Source: Peptococcaceae bacterium UBA5752 (GTDB lineage: Bacteria > Bacillota > Dehalobacteriia > UBA4068). Taken from it: a DNA stretch of 64,000 bases. Location: the NCBI GenBank assembly GCA_002419055.1, contig DIFI01000009.1, positions 124,001 through 188,000 on the forward strand, written 5' to 3'. How positions within the stretch are numbered: the stretch's first letter is position 1; the number at the start of each line of letters is the position of its first letter. Under the pieces are notes generated by a model. It was not told the DNA's origin. It ran no database searches and worked only from the letters and a program-made list of their open reading frames with translations. The position numbers and the translations under genes are program-made. Below, one piece after another: positions 51,059 through 58,128 of this stretch.

Positions 51059-52522
51059 ATGATAACATTTGCGACGATTTCATTTTTAGGATTGCCGTTG
51101 TTGGCGATATTACTGTTAAATATAGTCAGAAAAGAAACAGGCGGTACCATTAGCATCAATATCGGTTTTGTGGTCAGTATTATTCAAATGATTGCTGCCG
51201 TTGTTTGCTTATCGCTGTTGTGGTTGCATGGCAAAGATTTCATTGAGTTCTCTCTGTTTTGGGATATGAACGCTACTTTGGGATCGGCCCGGTTTTCAGT
51301 TGATTTGTTTTCATTGGTAGTATTATTCTGCATCGGCATGGTTTCACTGGCGTCGTTGCTGACTGCCAAAAAGACAATCGGTGCAAAAGCTCTCAACTAT
51401 ACCAATCTGTTGATGGTGATCATGCTTGGTATGAACGGTATAGCCGTTGTTACAGATCTCTTTTCCCTGTATGTTTTCTTGGAGATTACAGGTATCGCAT
51501 CGTTTGTAATGATTGCTTTACTGCATGATAAAAGAGGTTTGGAAGGAGCTTTTAAATATCTGGTGATGTCTGCTATCGCTTCGGCATTGATCTTAGGATC
51601 ATTAGCGTTGATATTTACGCAGACCGGGAGTTTAGTCTATGGCGATGTCGCTAATGCGCTTGCCGATTGGCGTAATGCTCAATATGCGCCGTTATTGGTA
51701 GTTGCCTTTGTTGCGTTTATTGCCGGTTTCAGCATTAAAGCCGGTATCGCACCATTCCATGGTTGGTTGCCTGATGCTTACCAAAGCGCTCCTGCATCGG
51801 TTTCGGTGCTGCTCGGCGGTATCGTTACTAAGATGGCAGGTGTTTATGCGATCATCAGAGTATTGAACAGCGTCTTTGTTTCGATGCCGATGATTAATCA
51901 AACGTTGTTGATTTTAGGGCTGATCTCTATCGTTTTTGGTGCGGTCGCAGCTTGCGGACAACGCGATTTCAAACGTATTCTTGCTTATTCTAGTATCAGT
52001 CAGATTGGCTATATCATCATAGGAATTGCCTCAGGAAGCTTGCTTGGCTTTGTAGGCGCTATGTTGCACTTCTTCAATCATGCGACATTTAAAACCACAT
52101 TATTTGTTAATTCCGCTGCGGTTGAAGCGCAGACCGGCACTACTGATATTGATCAGCTCGGCGGTTTGCAGGCACGGATGCCGGTGACGGCAGTTTCCTC
52201 AATTCTCGCCTTTCTTTCGATGGCAGGTATTCCGCCGCTGGCAGGATTCTGGAGTAAATTGCTGATTATTATTGCTGTTTGGCAGAGCGCCTCTGTTGCC
52301 GGCGGTGCTATTGCTTTAGCAGCCAGCATCTTTACAGCTGCATATTTCTTGATCCTTCAACGCAAAGTATTTTTCGGACCATTGGAAGATCACCTTACAG
52401 AAATAACTGAGGCTAAAGGTACTATCAGTTTGGCGGCAGTATTGCTGTCGATTGTCACGGTTGCCTTTGGTGTCTTGTTCCCCGTCATTCTCAATTTCTT
52501 GCATTTGCAAGGCATACTTTAA
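51059..52522 (+). CDS. Hydrogenase membrane subunit, antiporter-like (NuoN/MrpD family)
   Basis: The third antiporter-like subunit (487 residues, about 14 helices). Motifs: LYVFLEITGIASFVMIALL, GIAPFHGWLPDAYQSAPASVSVLLGG, ILAYSSISQIGYIIIG and MAGIPPLAGFWSK. The paired Glu and Pro-broken helices typical of the family are visible. Three such subunits match the number in true complex I, more than in Ech-type hydrogenases. GAAAGGAGGG precedes the ATG. Confidence 0.85.
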   Translation: MITFATISFLGLPLLAILLLNIVRKETGGTISINIGFVVSIIQMIAAVVCLSLLWLHGKDFIEFSLFWDMNATLGSARFSVDLFSLVVLFCIGMVSLASLLTAKKTIGAKALNYTNLLMVIMLGMNGIAVVTDLFSLYVFLEITGIASFVMIALLHDKRGLEGAFKYLVMSAIASALILGSLALIFTQTGSLVYGDVANALADWRNAQYAPLLVVAFVAFIAGFSIKAGIAPFHGWLPDAYQSAPASVSVLLGGIVTKMAGVYAIIRVLNSVFVSMPMINQTLLILGLISIVFGAVAACGQRDFKRILAYSSISQIGYIIIGIASGSLLGFVGAMLHFFNHATFKTTLFVNSAAVEAQTGTTDIDQLGGLQARMPVTAVSSILAFLSMAGIPPLAGFWSKLLIIIAVWQSASVAGGAIALAASIFTAAYFLILQRKVFFGPLEDHLTEITEAKGTISLAAVLLSIVTVAFGVLFPVILNFLHLQGIL

Positions 52523-52537
52523 GGAGGGGGGAGAAAA

Positions 52538-53035
52538 ATGCAACAGTTTTTCATTGTATTATGTCTGGTGTTAATGGTTTTAGCTGGTGGGGCTGCAGTG
52601 ATGTTCCGCAGTATGCTTAAATCTTCAATTTCTCTTGCTGTCGCCAGCGCTCTTTTAGCCGCCGTATTGTTTTTGATGGGAGCCTACTGGGCTTCTATAT
52701 TTGAGCTATCGGTATGTTCCGGATTGATTACGGTTGTGTTTGTTAGTGCCGTCAGCCTTACAAATACAGATCGTTGCAGCGAGGTTCGTGTTAGAGAGCA
52801 TAAAGCACGCGTTGCGGTTTTGCCCGCAATTCTGATCTTTGCTGGAGCTGCATTACTGTTCATTCTGTTTAATAGTGATTTCAATATTGTTGCCTCGGCT
52901 ACGCCGGCATCTTTTTCCGCTTTCAAAGAAGCTCTGTGGAGTTTGCGGCAGGCAGATATTTTAGGACAGATCATTGTGATTCTGGCTGGTACATTTGCGG
53001 TGATAGTCCTGTTTAAGGAGCGTGATAATATATGA
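52538..53035 (+). CDS. NuoJ-like membrane subunit of the hydrogenase
   Basis: This 165-residue protein has five membrane helices in the NuoJ (complex I subunit 6) position, just before the NuoK-like gene with which it overlaps by four bases. The N-terminal FRSMLKSSISLAVASALLAAVLFL resembles NuoJ TM2, while FELSVCSGLITVVFVSAV corresponds to the pi-bulge helix region. It lacks the long NuoJ C-terminus. The family assignment rests on order and helix pattern. AAGGAGGGGGG precedes the ATG. Confidence 0.72.
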   Translation: MQQFFIVLCLVLMVLAGGAAVMFRSMLKSSISLAVASALLAAVLFLMGAYWASIFELSVCSGLITVVFVSAVSLTNTDRCSEVRVREHKARVAVLPAILIFAGAALLFILFNSDFNIVASATPASFSAFKEALWSLRQADILGQIIVILAGTFAVIVLFKERDNI

Positions 53036-53340
53036 ATATAGTCAGTGCAATTATACTGACGGCGGCTTTGCTAATGATAATAGCCGGTATGTTCTGCCTT
53101 GTCAGAACTTACAATTTAATCCGGATTATTATTGCTATTGAATTAGCAATGAAGGCTATTACCTTATTGCTGGTATTCTCCGGCTGGGTTAATGGTAATC
53201 TTGCCTTAGCACAGACGTTTGTTATTACCATGATCGTTCTCGAAGTTATTGTTGCAGTCGTTGCGGCAGGAATTATCGTCAGCTTGTATCGTAAGAACGG
53301 TAATGTCGATATCCGCGAATTGACTAATTTGAAAGGTTAG
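53032..53340 (+). CDS. NuoK-like membrane subunit of the hydrogenase
   Basis: The 102-residue, three-helix product matches NuoK/MrpC/HyfE. The pattern is LIRIIIAIELAMKAITLLLVF, with the conserved Glu in the second helix, and FVITMIVLEVIVAVVAAGIIV, with a second Glu in the third. These carboxylates lie on the proton path of complex I. It overlaps the NuoJ-like gene (ATGA). Confidence 0.82.
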   Translation: MNIVSAIILTAALLMIIAGMFCLVRTYNLIRIIIAIELAMKAITLLLVFSGWVNGNLALAQTFVITMIVLEVIVAVVAAGIIVSLYRKNGNVDIRELTNLKG

Positions 53341-53351
53341 GAGGGAGAATA

Positions 53352-53675
53352 TTGTTGAATAATGTATTGCTTTTCCCACCTATTGCATTTTTGCTATTTA
53401 TAATTATAGGATTGGTTTTAACCAAAGTGGTTGGCCGTTATGCTCCGAAGTCTGAAGTTTCTGAGGGCAAAATGGAGTCTTATGCTTGCGGTCAAAAAGA
53501 TGTTGTCCATAGCGTATCTCCTGATTATGGGCAGTTTTTCCCCTACGCATTTTTCTTCACCATTATGCATGTGCTGGTGTTGGTAATTGCAACTGCACCC
53601 AAAGGAGTTTTGACGTTACCGCTTTTATATGTCGTTGTTGGTATCCTGGCACTGGTACTTATTTTCCGGAGGTGA
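53352..53675 (+). CDS. NuoA-like membrane subunit of the hydrogenase (divergent)
   Basis: This 107-residue, three-helix protein has the NuoA layout and the conserved ESYACGQK segment, which corresponds to YECG in NuoA. In the second helix, where complex I has FDVE (an Asp and a Glu next to the quinone path), it reads FTIMHVLVLV: both acids are gone. NuoA homologues are not usual in Ech or formate-hydrogenlyase type hydrogenases. The start is TTG at 53352 or 53355, after GGAGGGAG. No ATG is available in the N-terminal stretch. Confidence 0.72.
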   Translation: MLNNVLLFPPIAFLLFIIIGLVLTKVVGRYAPKSEVSEGKMESYACGQKDVVHSVSPDYGQFFPYAFFFTIMHVLVLVIATAPKGVLTLPLLYVVVGILALVLIFRR

Positions 53676-53679
53676 TGAT

Positions 53680-54279
53680 ATGGCTAAATCATTATTTGAA
53701 AAGGCAATAGATTGGGGTAGACGGAAATCACCGTGGATTATTCACTTTAATGCCGGTGCTTGTAATGGATGTGACATCGAGGTTGTCGACGCGATTACCC
53801 CTCGTTTTGATGTTGAACGGTTCGGATTGATGCTAAAGGGCACGCCCCGTCATGCTGATGTATTAGTATGTACCGGTGCTGTAACACTGCAGACTCGTGA
53901 TCGGCTTAAGAGAATATATGAACAGATGCCAGACCCAAAATTTGTTATAGCTGTTGGTACTTGTGCTTGCAGCGGTGGTATTTTTGATGGTTGTTATTGT
54001 GTCGCCGGTGGTATTGACGCTGTAATTCCGGTTAACGTTTATGTACCGGGTTGTGCTGCGCGTCCGGAAGCAATTATTGATGCGGTTGTCAAGCTTTTAA
54101 CTGCATTAGAAAACATGCAAAAGGGAACACCAGCTGCTCCTGTTGATGACAATGTTGCGGATGTGTCGGCATTAGAGGAAATTGAAAATGCAGTTACTGA
54201 GGCTTCGGCAGCGGCTGTGCACTCTGACAATCAGCCTGCTGATTCCGCAACCACTGGAAGTCAAGGAGGGGAGGAATAA
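53680..54279 (+). CDS. Group 4 [NiFe] hydrogenase small subunit (NuoB-like)
   Basis: This Fe-S subunit passes electrons between the NiFe site and ferredoxin-like partners. The NuoB-like core (1-145) has Cys28 and Cys31 in GACNGCDIEV, Cys95 in VGTCACSGG and Cys125 in VPGCAARPE, the ligands of one proximal [4Fe-4S] cluster; it is the CxxC form of hydrogenases rather than the CC form of complex I. A 55-residue Ala/Glu/Asp/Ser-rich C-terminal tail is unusual. The start at 53680 follows GGAGGTGAT; the upstream part overlaps the NuoA-like gene in another frame. Confidence 0.88.
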   Translation: MAKSLFEKAIDWGRRKSPWIIHFNAGACNGCDIEVVDAITPRFDVERFGLMLKGTPRHADVLVCTGAVTLQTRDRLKRIYEQMPDPKFVIAVGTCACSGGIFDGCYCVAGGIDAVIPVNVYVPGCAARPEAIIDAVVKLLTALENMQKGTPAAPVDDNVADVSALEEIENAVTEASAAAVHSDNQPADSATTGSQGGEE

Positions 54280-54281
54280 TT

Positions 54282-54800
54282 ATGAGCGAGCTTATTGCAG
54301 AAAAGAAAGCCCTATCAACTATTTTAGAAAAATTTCCATTCCTTGAAGGTAAAATTGATGTACAACGTCGCCAACGGATTATTTCATCTCCAATGGAACG
54401 GCCATTATTCGAAGAAGTATTTAGCTTCGTTGTTACAGATGGCGGATTTAATTGCTTTCATTTGGTAATTGGTGTTGACGATGGTGAAAATTTAGGTTTT
54501 ATTTATGTTTTATCCAATCAGGATAAAGTTATGTTACTTTTAAAACAAAGTGCTCCCAAGAGCAATCCGGCGATTAAGTCGGTTTGCGCAACCTTCCCCA
54601 ATGCCCTGTGGCATGAACGTGAGTTGGTTGACTTATTTGGCACTATTGTTGAAGAATTACCGGAAGGCCCGACCTATCCATTGCCCGATGGTTGGCCTGC
54701 CGGCAATTATCCGTTGCGAAAAGAATGGAAGGTAGAATACTTCGATAAGATTAATATGACTTATAATCCTCCGGCAACGGTAGGAAAGGAGGAGGAATAA
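54282..54800 (+). CDS. NuoC-like hydrogenase subunit
   Basis: The 172-residue hydrophilic protein matches the NuoC/HycE N-terminal domain: FNCFHLVIGVDDGENLGFIYVLS in the middle and the signature FPNALWHERELVDLFG near residues 106-121, then GNYPLRKEW. In complex I it bridges NuoB and NuoD; here it should link the two hydrogenase core subunits. GGAGGGGAGG precedes the ATG; the next gene starts one base after its stop. Confidence 0.9.
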   Translation: MSELIAEKKALSTILEKFPFLEGKIDVQRRQRIISSPMERPLFEEVFSFVVTDGGFNCFHLVIGVDDGENLGFIYVLSNQDKVMLLLKQSAPKSNPAIKSVCATFPNALWHERELVDLFGTIVEELPEGPTYPLPDGWPAGNYPLRKEWKVEYFDKINMTYNPPATVGKEEE

Positions 54801-54801
54801 T

Positions 54802-56028
54802 ATGGCCAAGAATGTAGTGATCCCGATTGGACCACAGCATCCATCGCTTAAAGAGCCCGCCTGCTTTACTATCACATTGGAGGGCGAAAAGGTTGTTAAT
54901 GCTGTCGTCGGTACCGGCTATAATCACCGTGGATTGGAAAAGGCTTGCGAAGCGCGGTCCTATCTCCAAGACATTTATATTATTGAACGCGTTTGCGGTA
55001 TCTGTTCCCATATTCATAGTACTACCTTTTGTCAATCGGTAGAAGAGCTGGCAGGTGTGGAAATCCCTCGCCGTGCCGCTTATATCCGTACTTTGATGGC
55101 AGAACTGGAACGGCTGCACAGCCATTTGCTATGGCTGGGTATTGCCGGTCACGAGGTAGGTTTTGATACTTTATTAATGTATTCCTGGCGCGACCGCGAG
55201 CTGGTACTTGATATTCTGGCAATGCTGGGCGGTAACCGGGTTAATTACGGTATCAATACTTTAGGCGGTGTCCGCCGCGATGTGACACCTGAGCAAATTG
55301 AGAAGATTCGCAAGGTCGTTGACATTGTTGAAGAACGCAACAAATACTATGTTCAGCTGGCTTTAAGCGAAACGACTTTAGCCGCTCGCTTGGGTGGTAT
55401 CGGTAAGCTTAGCCATGATGATGCAATTAAATTTGGTGCGGTTGGACCCGTTTCCCGTGCTGCCGAAGTTGCTGACGATATCCGTGTTACCGATCCCTAT
55501 TCAGCTTATGATGAAGTGCCGGTAACTGCAATTACCGACAATCATGCCGATGTTTTCGGCCGTACTGTAGTACGGGTGCTGGAAATAATGGAGAGCGTCA
55601 AGATGATTCGTTTTTGTCTTGATAATCTTCCCGATGGCGATATCGCAGTTAAAGTTCCGCGTAAAATTCCTGAAGGCGAAGCGTTCGTGCGTACCGAAGC
55701 GCCACGAGGTGAGGATGCCCATTATGTCCGTTCTAACGGCACCGATAAACCTGACCGCGTTCGGGTTCGTGCCGCTTCAGAGGCAAACTGGCATGGCATG
55801 AAGCATATGCTGGAAGGCGATTATTTAGCCGATGTGCCGATTATTATCGCCGCTATTGACCCATGCTATTCTTGCACTGACAGAGCCATAGTGTTAGATA
55901 ATCACGATACCGGTAAGCAATCAGTAATAGATTGGCGCACATTACGTGAGTATAGTATCAATTGGTACAAAGCCAGAGGTATTGATACTGGCAAAATTAA
56001 AATCGCGGATTCGCATCTTATTTTCTAA
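54802..56028 (+). CDS. Group 4 [NiFe] hydrogenase large subunit (NuoD-like, catalytic)
   Basis: The catalytic subunit (408 residues) makes or uses H2. Both nickel-binding motifs are intact: L1 RVCGICSHIH with Cys65 and Cys68, and L2 DPCYSCTDR with Cys355 and Cys358. This distinguishes it from NuoD of complex I, which lacks these cysteines. The L2 form is like HycE of formate hydrogenlyase. After Arg361 is a 47-residue tail that the HycI-type protease encoded in the operon would be expected to remove. ERLHSHLLWLG and GVRRDV are further family segments. GGAGGAGG precedes the ATG. Confidence 0.94.
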   Translation: MAKNVVIPIGPQHPSLKEPACFTITLEGEKVVNAVVGTGYNHRGLEKACEARSYLQDIYIIERVCGICSHIHSTTFCQSVEELAGVEIPRRAAYIRTLMAELERLHSHLLWLGIAGHEVGFDTLLMYSWRDRELVLDILAMLGGNRVNYGINTLGGVRRDVTPEQIEKIRKVVDIVEERNKYYVQLALSETTLAARLGGIGKLSHDDAIKFGAVGPVSRAAEVADDIRVTDPYSAYDEVPVTAITDNHADVFGRTVVRVLEIMESVKMIRFCLDNLPDGDIAVKVPRKIPEGEAFVRTEAPRGEDAHYVRSNGTDKPDRVRVRAASEANWHGMKHMLEGDYLADVPIIIAAIDPCYSCTDRAIVLDNHDTGKQSVIDWRTLREYSINWYKARGIDTGKIKIADSHLIF

Positions 56029-56052
56029 AACCGCACGGAAGGAAGGTATGAC

Positions 56053-56988
56053 ATGGTTGCGTTATTTAATATTTTAATATTCCCTGGATTTCTCTTTTTG
56101 GGAATATATGCTTTACTATTTGAATATCTCGATAGAATAATCTATGCCAGACTGCAAAATAGAATGGGTCCGCCCTGGTTTCAGCCGTTAGCTGATTTTT
56201 TGAAGCTAATTGGCAAGGAAGCGGTTATTCCTGCCGCTGCCGATAAGCATGTCTTTCCTGCTTTACCGGTAGTAGCACTTGCGGCAGTAACTACAGCATT
56301 TCTTTATGTGCCGATTTGGAGCGGCAGTTCCTTGTTGCCGTTTTCCGGTGATTTAATTGTTGTACTGTATCTGCTGACCATCCCGACACTGACCTTTTTT
56401 CTTGCCGGTTGGTATTCGACCAGCGTCTATGCTACAGTCGGTTCAATGCGTGCTTTAACGCAGCTCTTCTCTTATGAAGTGCCGCTGTTTATGGCATTAC
56501 TTTCACCGGCATTATTGGCCGATACTTGGTCTATATCCGGTATATCTCAGTTTTATGGCGCACATCCTCTTTATATACTAATCAATATCCCTGCATTTGT
56601 GGTAGCTATTGTTGCCTGTCAGGGTAAGCTTGAACGTGTGCCTTTTGACCTGCCTGAAGCGGAAACCGAGATTGTATCCGGTACTTTTGTTGAATACAGC
56701 GGCAGATTCTATGCGGTATTCAAGATGGCTATTAACTGCGAACTGGTAGTAGTAGCAGCGATTGTTTCAGCTTTCTTTTTACCGTTTTACACTGCCAATC
56801 CTTTTATCGGATTTTTGCTCTTTATCGTCAAGACAGTCATAATTCTCTTCATTCTGGCTGTATTCCGTTCGGTTATGGCCCGTATCAGAATTGAACAAAT
56901 GGTTAAATTCTGTTGGAAATACTTAACTCCATTAGCCATTCTTCAAATTATTATTAACATTCTTCTGAAGGGAGTGCTGCCGTTATGA
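56053..56988 (+). CDS. NuoH-like membrane anchor subunit of the hydrogenase
   Basis: The 311-residue protein with eight membrane helices matches NuoH/HyfC/HycD. It shows YARLQNRMGPPWFQPLADFLKL, the cytoplasmic-loop motif of the family, and VPFDLPEAETEIVSG with FVEYSGRFYAVFKM, which in complex I line the entrance of the quinone channel. It anchors the NuoB/NuoD-like core to the membrane arm. GGAAGGAAGG precedes the ATG. It overlaps the next gene. Confidence 0.93.
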   Translation: MVALFNILIFPGFLFLGIYALLFEYLDRIIYARLQNRMGPPWFQPLADFLKLIGKEAVIPAAADKHVFPALPVVALAAVTTAFLYVPIWSGSSLLPFSGDLIVVLYLLTIPTLTFFLAGWYSTSVYATVGSMRALTQLFSYEVPLFMALLSPALLADTWSISGISQFYGAHPLYILINIPAFVVAIVACQGKLERVPFDLPEAETEIVSGTFVEYSGRFYAVFKMAINCELVVVAAIVSAFFLPFYTANPFIGFLLFIVKTVIILFILAVFRSVMARIRIEQMVKFCWKYLTPLAILQIIINILLKGVLPL

Positions 56989-57344
56989 TGAAAGGACCGG
57001 GAAAAATCACCGGTGAAGTGCTGCGCCATGTTTTTGCAAAACCGGCGACTATTTCTTACCCCAAAGGTGAATTAGTCATCGATAAAAATTATCGCGGCAA
57101 AATCGATTTCGACGCTTCTAAATGTATCGGCTGCAAACTCTGTGTGCGTGACTGCCCGGCTAATGCGATTAGTATAGAAAATATTGGCACTAAAGAAGAC
57201 AAGAAAATGCAATTGACATTAAATTATGCTCACTGTATCTTTTGTTGCCAATGTGTTGACTCCTGCAATAAAGATGCCATTTCGTTTTCGCCTGATATTG
57301 AGTTGGCCGGTATTAACCGCAAAGATATGATAGTTAAACTATAA
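56985..57344 (+). CDS. NuoI-like 2x[4Fe-4S] ferredoxin subunit of the hydrogenase
   Basis: This 119-residue protein has two [4Fe-4S] motifs, CIGCKLCVRDCPANAI and CIFCCQCVDSCNKDAI, as in NuoI/HyfH/HycF. It should pass electrons from ferredoxin or an associated dehydrogenase to the NuoB-like subunit. ATG codons at 56985 and 56988 are both possible. It overlaps the NuoH-like gene by four bases, and the protease gene follows with no gap. Confidence 0.92.
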   Translation: MMKGPGKITGEVLRHVFAKPATISYPKGELVIDKNYRGKIDFDASKCIGCKLCVRDCPANAISIENIGTKEDKKMQLTLNYAHCIFCCQCVDSCNKDAISFSPDIELAGINRKDMIVKL

Positions 57345-57836
57345 ATGGCTATTACGGAATATTTAAGAGAAGCATTAGATTCGGCGCCGAGGCTGGCTAT
57401 TATGGGAGTCGGTTCAGTATTAAAAGCAGATGATGCCGCCGGAATGATTTTAATCGAGATATTGGAGCAGCAATTGGAAGCGTCAGATCAGCTTTTGTTG
57501 ATTGCCGCCTCAACTGCACCGGAAAACTTTACCGGGGTCATCAAAGATTTCAAGCCGGAACGGATGCTTGTGGTTGATGCGGCTCATATTGGAGGCAAAC
57601 CAGGGGAGGTACGGCTGCTCAAACCGGAAGAGATCGGCGGAATGAGTTTTTCGACTCATATGCTGCCTCTGCCGGTAATGATCAATTACTTGTGGCAAGA
57701 GCAATATTATCCGGTTGATTTTATTGGTATTCAACCACGTTCCACTGAGACGGGATTCTCGGTGTGCGAGGAGGTTTATCAAACCGTTGAACAGTTAGCC
57801 AATTCTTTAATTGAGATAATTAAAGATAAATACTAA
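57345..57836 (+). CDS. hycI: HycI-type hydrogenase maturation protease
   Basis: This peptidase of the HyaD/HybD/HycI group removes the C-terminal tail of the hydrogenase large subunit once nickel is in place. The 163-residue protein has the metal-binding acid in MGVGSVLKADDAAG (the nGN-lgDDg loop, here with Ser for Asn and Lys for Gly), the second acid in LVVDAAH and THMLPL (His). The gene is at the end of the hydrogenase operon, matching the tail seen on the large subunit. The start directly follows the stop of the ferredoxin subunit gene. Confidence 0.88.
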   Translation: MAITEYLREALDSAPRLAIMGVGSVLKADDAAGMILIEILEQQLEASDQLLLIAASTAPENFTGVIKDFKPERMLVVDAAHIGGKPGEVRLLKPEEIGGMSFSTHMLPLPVMINYLWQEQYYPVDFIGIQPRSTETGFSVCEEVYQTVEQLANSLIEIIKDKY

Positions 57837-57861
57837 AAGACGCGCTAAATAAGCGCGTCTT
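57835..57861 (+). terminator. Hairpin ending the hydrogenase operon (copy 1 of a repeated terminator)
   Basis: AGACGCGCT (57838-57846) and AGCGCGTCT (57852-57860) form a stem around AAATA. The T-tract is poor (TTCAGTG). The first 13 bases, AAAAGACGCGCTA at 57835-57847, recur exactly at 58076-58088. Confidence 0.6.
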
Positions 57862-58075
57862 CAGTGTGTCGATAAACTTCGCGATACGTCGTTACGGTCG
57901 TCTCCGTTCCCTCGACGTATCTTTTATACGCCGCGAAGCTGCGGAGCAGCGCAGTAAGTGCATTAGCTGTGGTTTTACCTTAAGGTAAAAGCCAGCTAGG
58001 TCGCCTGCGTCACCGGCTCCGACCACGCCTGGTCTCGCTTGTTTCTCTGCACGCTGACCAATTTTCGAAAGTCTC
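57862..58075. other. GC-rich, highly structured non-coding element of unknown nature
   Basis: The 214 bases between two copies of a terminator-like hairpin are more GC-rich than the surroundings and full of inverted repeats. CTTCGCGATACGTCG (57877-57891) pairs with CGACGTAT (57913-57920) and CGCGAAG (57932-57938). GCTGC-GGA-GCAGC follows at about 57938. The perfect palindrome TTTTACCTTAAGGTAAAA (57973-57990) sits inside AGCTG/CCAGCT. GGTCG (57999-58003) pairs with CGACC (58019-58023). No convincing protein frame is present. It could be a structured RNA or a non-autonomous repeat element. Confidence 0.6.
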
Positions 58076-58104
58076 AAAAGACGCGCTATTTAGCGCGTCT
58101 TTTT
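58076..58104. terminator. Terminator-like hairpin downstream of purL (copy 2)
   Basis: AAAAGACGCGCTA (58076-58088) pairs with TAGCGCGTCTTTT (58091-58103), a 13-bp stem with T residues after it on plus and A residues on the other side. It could serve both converging operons. Confidence 0.8.
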
Positions 58105-58128
58105 AAATATAAGTGTAGGCTGGTTTTA

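Noticed and set aside
57892..58077. A 61-codon minus-strand open frame within the GC-rich element.
   Set aside because: It has no ribosome site and no recognisable protein pattern, and the sequence is dominated by inverted repeats. It is better explained as non-coding structured DNA.
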